The position numbers and the translations under genes were made by a program. Below are positions 6,125 through 7,035 of a stretch of 7,035 nt of DNA, in pieces (positions within the stretch are counted from its first letter, which is position 1; the number at the start of each line of letters is the position of its first letter). Below the pieces are notes generated by a model, which ran no database searches, was not told the origin of the DNA, and saw nothing but the letters and a program-made list of their open reading frames with translations. Source of the DNA: Clostridia bacterium (GTDB taxonomy: Bacteria; Bacillota; Clostridia; Oscillospirales; Butyricicoccaceae). The DNA lies in assembly GCA_017407765.1 (NCBI GenBank), contig JAFQVZ010000290.1, forward strand, positions 1 through 7,035. Reading direction: 5' to 3'.

Positions 6125-6132
6125 CCTCCTTT
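6125..6132 (-). promoter_or_regulatory. Ribosome binding site that fixes the NUDIX gene start
   Basis: Minus-strand AAAGGAGG, immediately continued by TG so that it contains the upstream in-frame GTG (6125). Its 8-nt spacing points to GTG 6116. Confidence 0.75.
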
Positions 6133-6144
6133 ATTTAGCACGGC

Positions 6145-6174
6145 ATCATAACCCACTATAAAAACAGTTTACAA
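6145..6174 (-). promoter_or_regulatory. Candidate sigma-A promoter for the NUDIX gene
   Basis: On the minus strand, TTGTAA (6169-6174, four of six consensus bases), an 18-bp spacer, and TATGAT (6145-6150, five of six). Predicted start near 6138, about 22 nt before the GTG. Plausible, but such AT-rich DNA gives chance matches. Confidence 0.45.
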
Positions 6175-6187
6175 TACATTTAAAGTA

Positions 6188-6260
6188 ATTGCAATAAAAA
6201 TATATATTTTGATGCAATATCACCTAAAAACCGTGTCAAAACTGTGCTATTCACCTAAAA
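6188..6260. repeat. AT-rich inverted repeat and 31-bp-spaced direct repeat between GNAT and NUDIX genes
   Basis: An imperfect inverted repeat spans 6188-6218: ATTGCA (6188-6193) pairs with TGCAAT (6213-6218), and an inner AAAA/TTTT continues after a two-base mismatch. Next to it TCACCTAAAA occurs twice, at 6220-6229 and 6251-6260, start to start 31 bp, about three helical turns. Such spacing is compatible with a two-site operator, but may be chance in AT-rich DNA. No strong GC-rich terminator hairpin is seen for the GNAT gene here. Confidence 0.4.
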
Positions 6261-6277
6261 CAGAGGATAACAAAAAC

Positions 6278-6742
6278 TCAGTTCCTCTCGATTCGATGGA
6301 TCTCGGTTATTTCAAAACCCATGCTCTTATAGAGTGAAACAGCGCCGCCGTTCCATTCGGCGACATGGAGGGTTATGGGGTCAGAGGTGGATTTTCGTAT
6401 ATTATGCATTGCCCACAAAAGCAGGGCACGGCCGTATCCCCTGCGGCGAAAGGCGGGATGGACCACAAGGTCGTCTATCTCGCGGCCATAGCAGGCCACA
6501 GAGCCTACGAGGCGGCCGCCATCAAACAGCAGGCGGATATCCGGCAGCTTATCCCCAAGCTGTTCAAAACTCTCGAGGACATTATACGGCTGTATGCCAA
6601 GGGCATAGCGAATATCATAAAAGCAGGCATTATACATCGCCTTGTATTCGGAGAAATACTTTTCTTCCATAGGCACGCAGGTGATGCCGGGCTCGCCTGT
6701 CCATAAAGGCGCATATTCCATAGTATAAGCCGTGAAGTCCAT
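6278..6742 (-). CDS. GNAT-family N-acetyltransferase
   Basis: GNAT enzymes transfer an acyl group from acetyl-CoA to an amine; the acceptor is unknown here. In the 154-residue product, motif A is IDDLVVHPAFRRRGYGRALL (89-108), with the acetyl-CoA pyrophosphate-binding RRRGYG (99-104). Motif B follows as LHVAEWNGGAVSLYKSMGFEI (125-145), including Asn131, Tyr138 and the closing GF (142-143). The N-terminal part (about 1-75) is less conserved and probably sets the substrate. The ATG touches the TAA of the S41 peptidase gene upstream (TAAATG); GAGGAG (6755-6760) gives a rather long spacing of 12 nt, so translational coupling is likely. It ends in TGA. A role beside a peptidase cannot be read from context. 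Confidence 0.88.
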   Translation of the reverse strand: MDFTAYTMEYAPLWTGEPGITCVPMEEKYFSEYKAMYNACFYDIRYALGIQPYNVLESFEQLGDKLPDIRLLFDGGRLVGSVACYGREIDDLVVHPAFRRRGYGRALLLWAMHNIRKSTSDPITLHVAEWNGGAVSLYKSMGFEITEIHRIERN

Positions 6743-7035
6743 TTACTTTTCTTTCTCCTCAAGCATATCGGTGAAAAACTTTCCACTATAACTTAACGGG
6801 CTGCTCTCACTATAAATATCGGGTTCCACTCCGGCTACCTGATTACACGACCCATCAGGATTAAGTCCGTAAGTATCGCAATACATAAAGGCAAGCTTTG
6901 TATTCGGCATCTGTCCAAACAAAGGAGTCCTGCCGCCTGCACCGCTGCCGCATCTTGTGCCTATAAGTGTTGCAAATCCCGTAGCCTTACACCACGAAGC
7001 AAACTCCGATGCCGCCGAACCGGTGTATCCATTTA
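6743..7035 (-). CDS. S41-family peptidase, C-terminal part (cut by window edge)
   Basis: Reading frame enters from beyond 7035 and ends at TAA 6743-6745; 96 residues are visible and no start codon lies in the window. Near the beginning, NGYTGSAASEFA matches the nucleophile region of tail-specific (S41) peptidases, with the Ser in TGSA as the likely catalytic residue. GFATLIGTRCGSGAGG follows, and GVEPDI near the end is the usual S41 closing motif (G-x-x-P-D). Where CtpA-type enzymes have the lysine of TxGKG, this one has Cys-Gly-Ser-Gly, so it is probably of the tricorn/C1-like type without that lysine, or a variant. The tail FFTDMLEEKEK is charged. A secreted or membrane-anchored location is usual in the family, but the N-terminus is not visible. 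The GNAT gene follows with no gap. Confidence 0.75.
   Translation of the reverse strand, partial: NGYTGSAASEFASWCKATGFATLIGTRCGSGAGGRTPLFGQMPNTKLAFMYCDTYGLNPDGSCNQVAGVEPDIYSESSPLSYSGKFFTDMLEEKEK

Noticed and set aside
5577..6161. Plus-strand frame opposite the NUDIX gene
   Set aside because: Codon-aligned shadow starting inside the terminator hairpin; the NUDIX box is intact on the minus strand.
6211..6240. Perfect minus-strand TTGACA (6235-6240 region) as a -35 element
   Set aside because: No acceptable -10 sequence occurs 16-18 bp downstream of it; the TTGTAA/TATGAT pair further on is better.
6334..6706. Plus-strand frames opposite the GNAT gene
   Set aside because: No homology-like features or start signals; GNAT motifs A and B are clear on the minus strand.
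1..7035. CRISPR array, tRNA, rRNA, insertion sequence or phage genes
   Set aside because: No regularly spaced repeats, no tRNA cloverleaf with conserved arms, and no transposase, integrase or terminal inverted repeats with target duplication were seen.

Overview
The window looks like core chromosome from an endospore-forming member of the Clostridia, perhaps an Oscillospiraceae/Ruminococcaceae-type gut anaerobe. The reasons are the sporulation genes yqfC, yqfD and ylbJ (spoVV), strong AGGAGG-type ribosome binding sites, some TTG/GTG starts, and intermediate base composition. The family-level placement is an impression, not a demonstration.

Layout. Positions 1-132 hold no gene but contain a dense set of inverted repeats that can fold into one closed multi-hairpin structure (20-114), just past the end of era. 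Positions 133-4086 (minus strand) form a tight five-gene unit in the order yqfC-yqfD-phoH-ybeY-era, with spacers of 1, 0, 23 and 3 nt. A 60-bp spacer with an AT-rich palindromic core separates it from the divergent gene ylbJ (4147-5271, plus). Eight bases after ylbJ ends, a near-consensus sigma-A promoter (TTGTCA-N17-TATAAT) starts a separate unit for a 69-residue four-cysteine protein (5344-5553). That gene meets a NUDIX hydrolase gene (5601-6116, minus) tail to tail across a hairpin terminator that has T tracts on both sides. A 161-bp AT-rich spacer with a candidate promoter and short repeats follows. Then come a GNAT acetyltransferase (6278-6742, minus) and, directly upstream of it, the C-terminal end of an S41-family peptidase (6743-7035, minus) cut by the window edge.

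How the genes work together. yqfC, yqfD and ylbJ belong to the mother-cell sporulation programme. In Bacillus subtilis they are sigma-E genes, and YlbJ/SpoVV moves dipicolinic acid across the outer forespore membrane. phoH, ybeY and era serve RNA and ribosome biology: PhoH-type ATPase, YbeY endoribonuclease, and the Era GTPase for 16S rRNA/30S maturation. So the minus-strand unit joins sporulation genes to growth genes. Compared with the B. subtilis cluster as I remember it, yqfF/pgpH, dgkA and cdd are absent between phoH and era. The right-hand genes look like ordinary accessory metabolism.

I found no new multi-gene system. The most unusual items are the folded element at 20-114, the four-cysteine protein with its own promoter, the divergent sporulation promoter region, and an 18-bp perfect palindrome inside yqfD.
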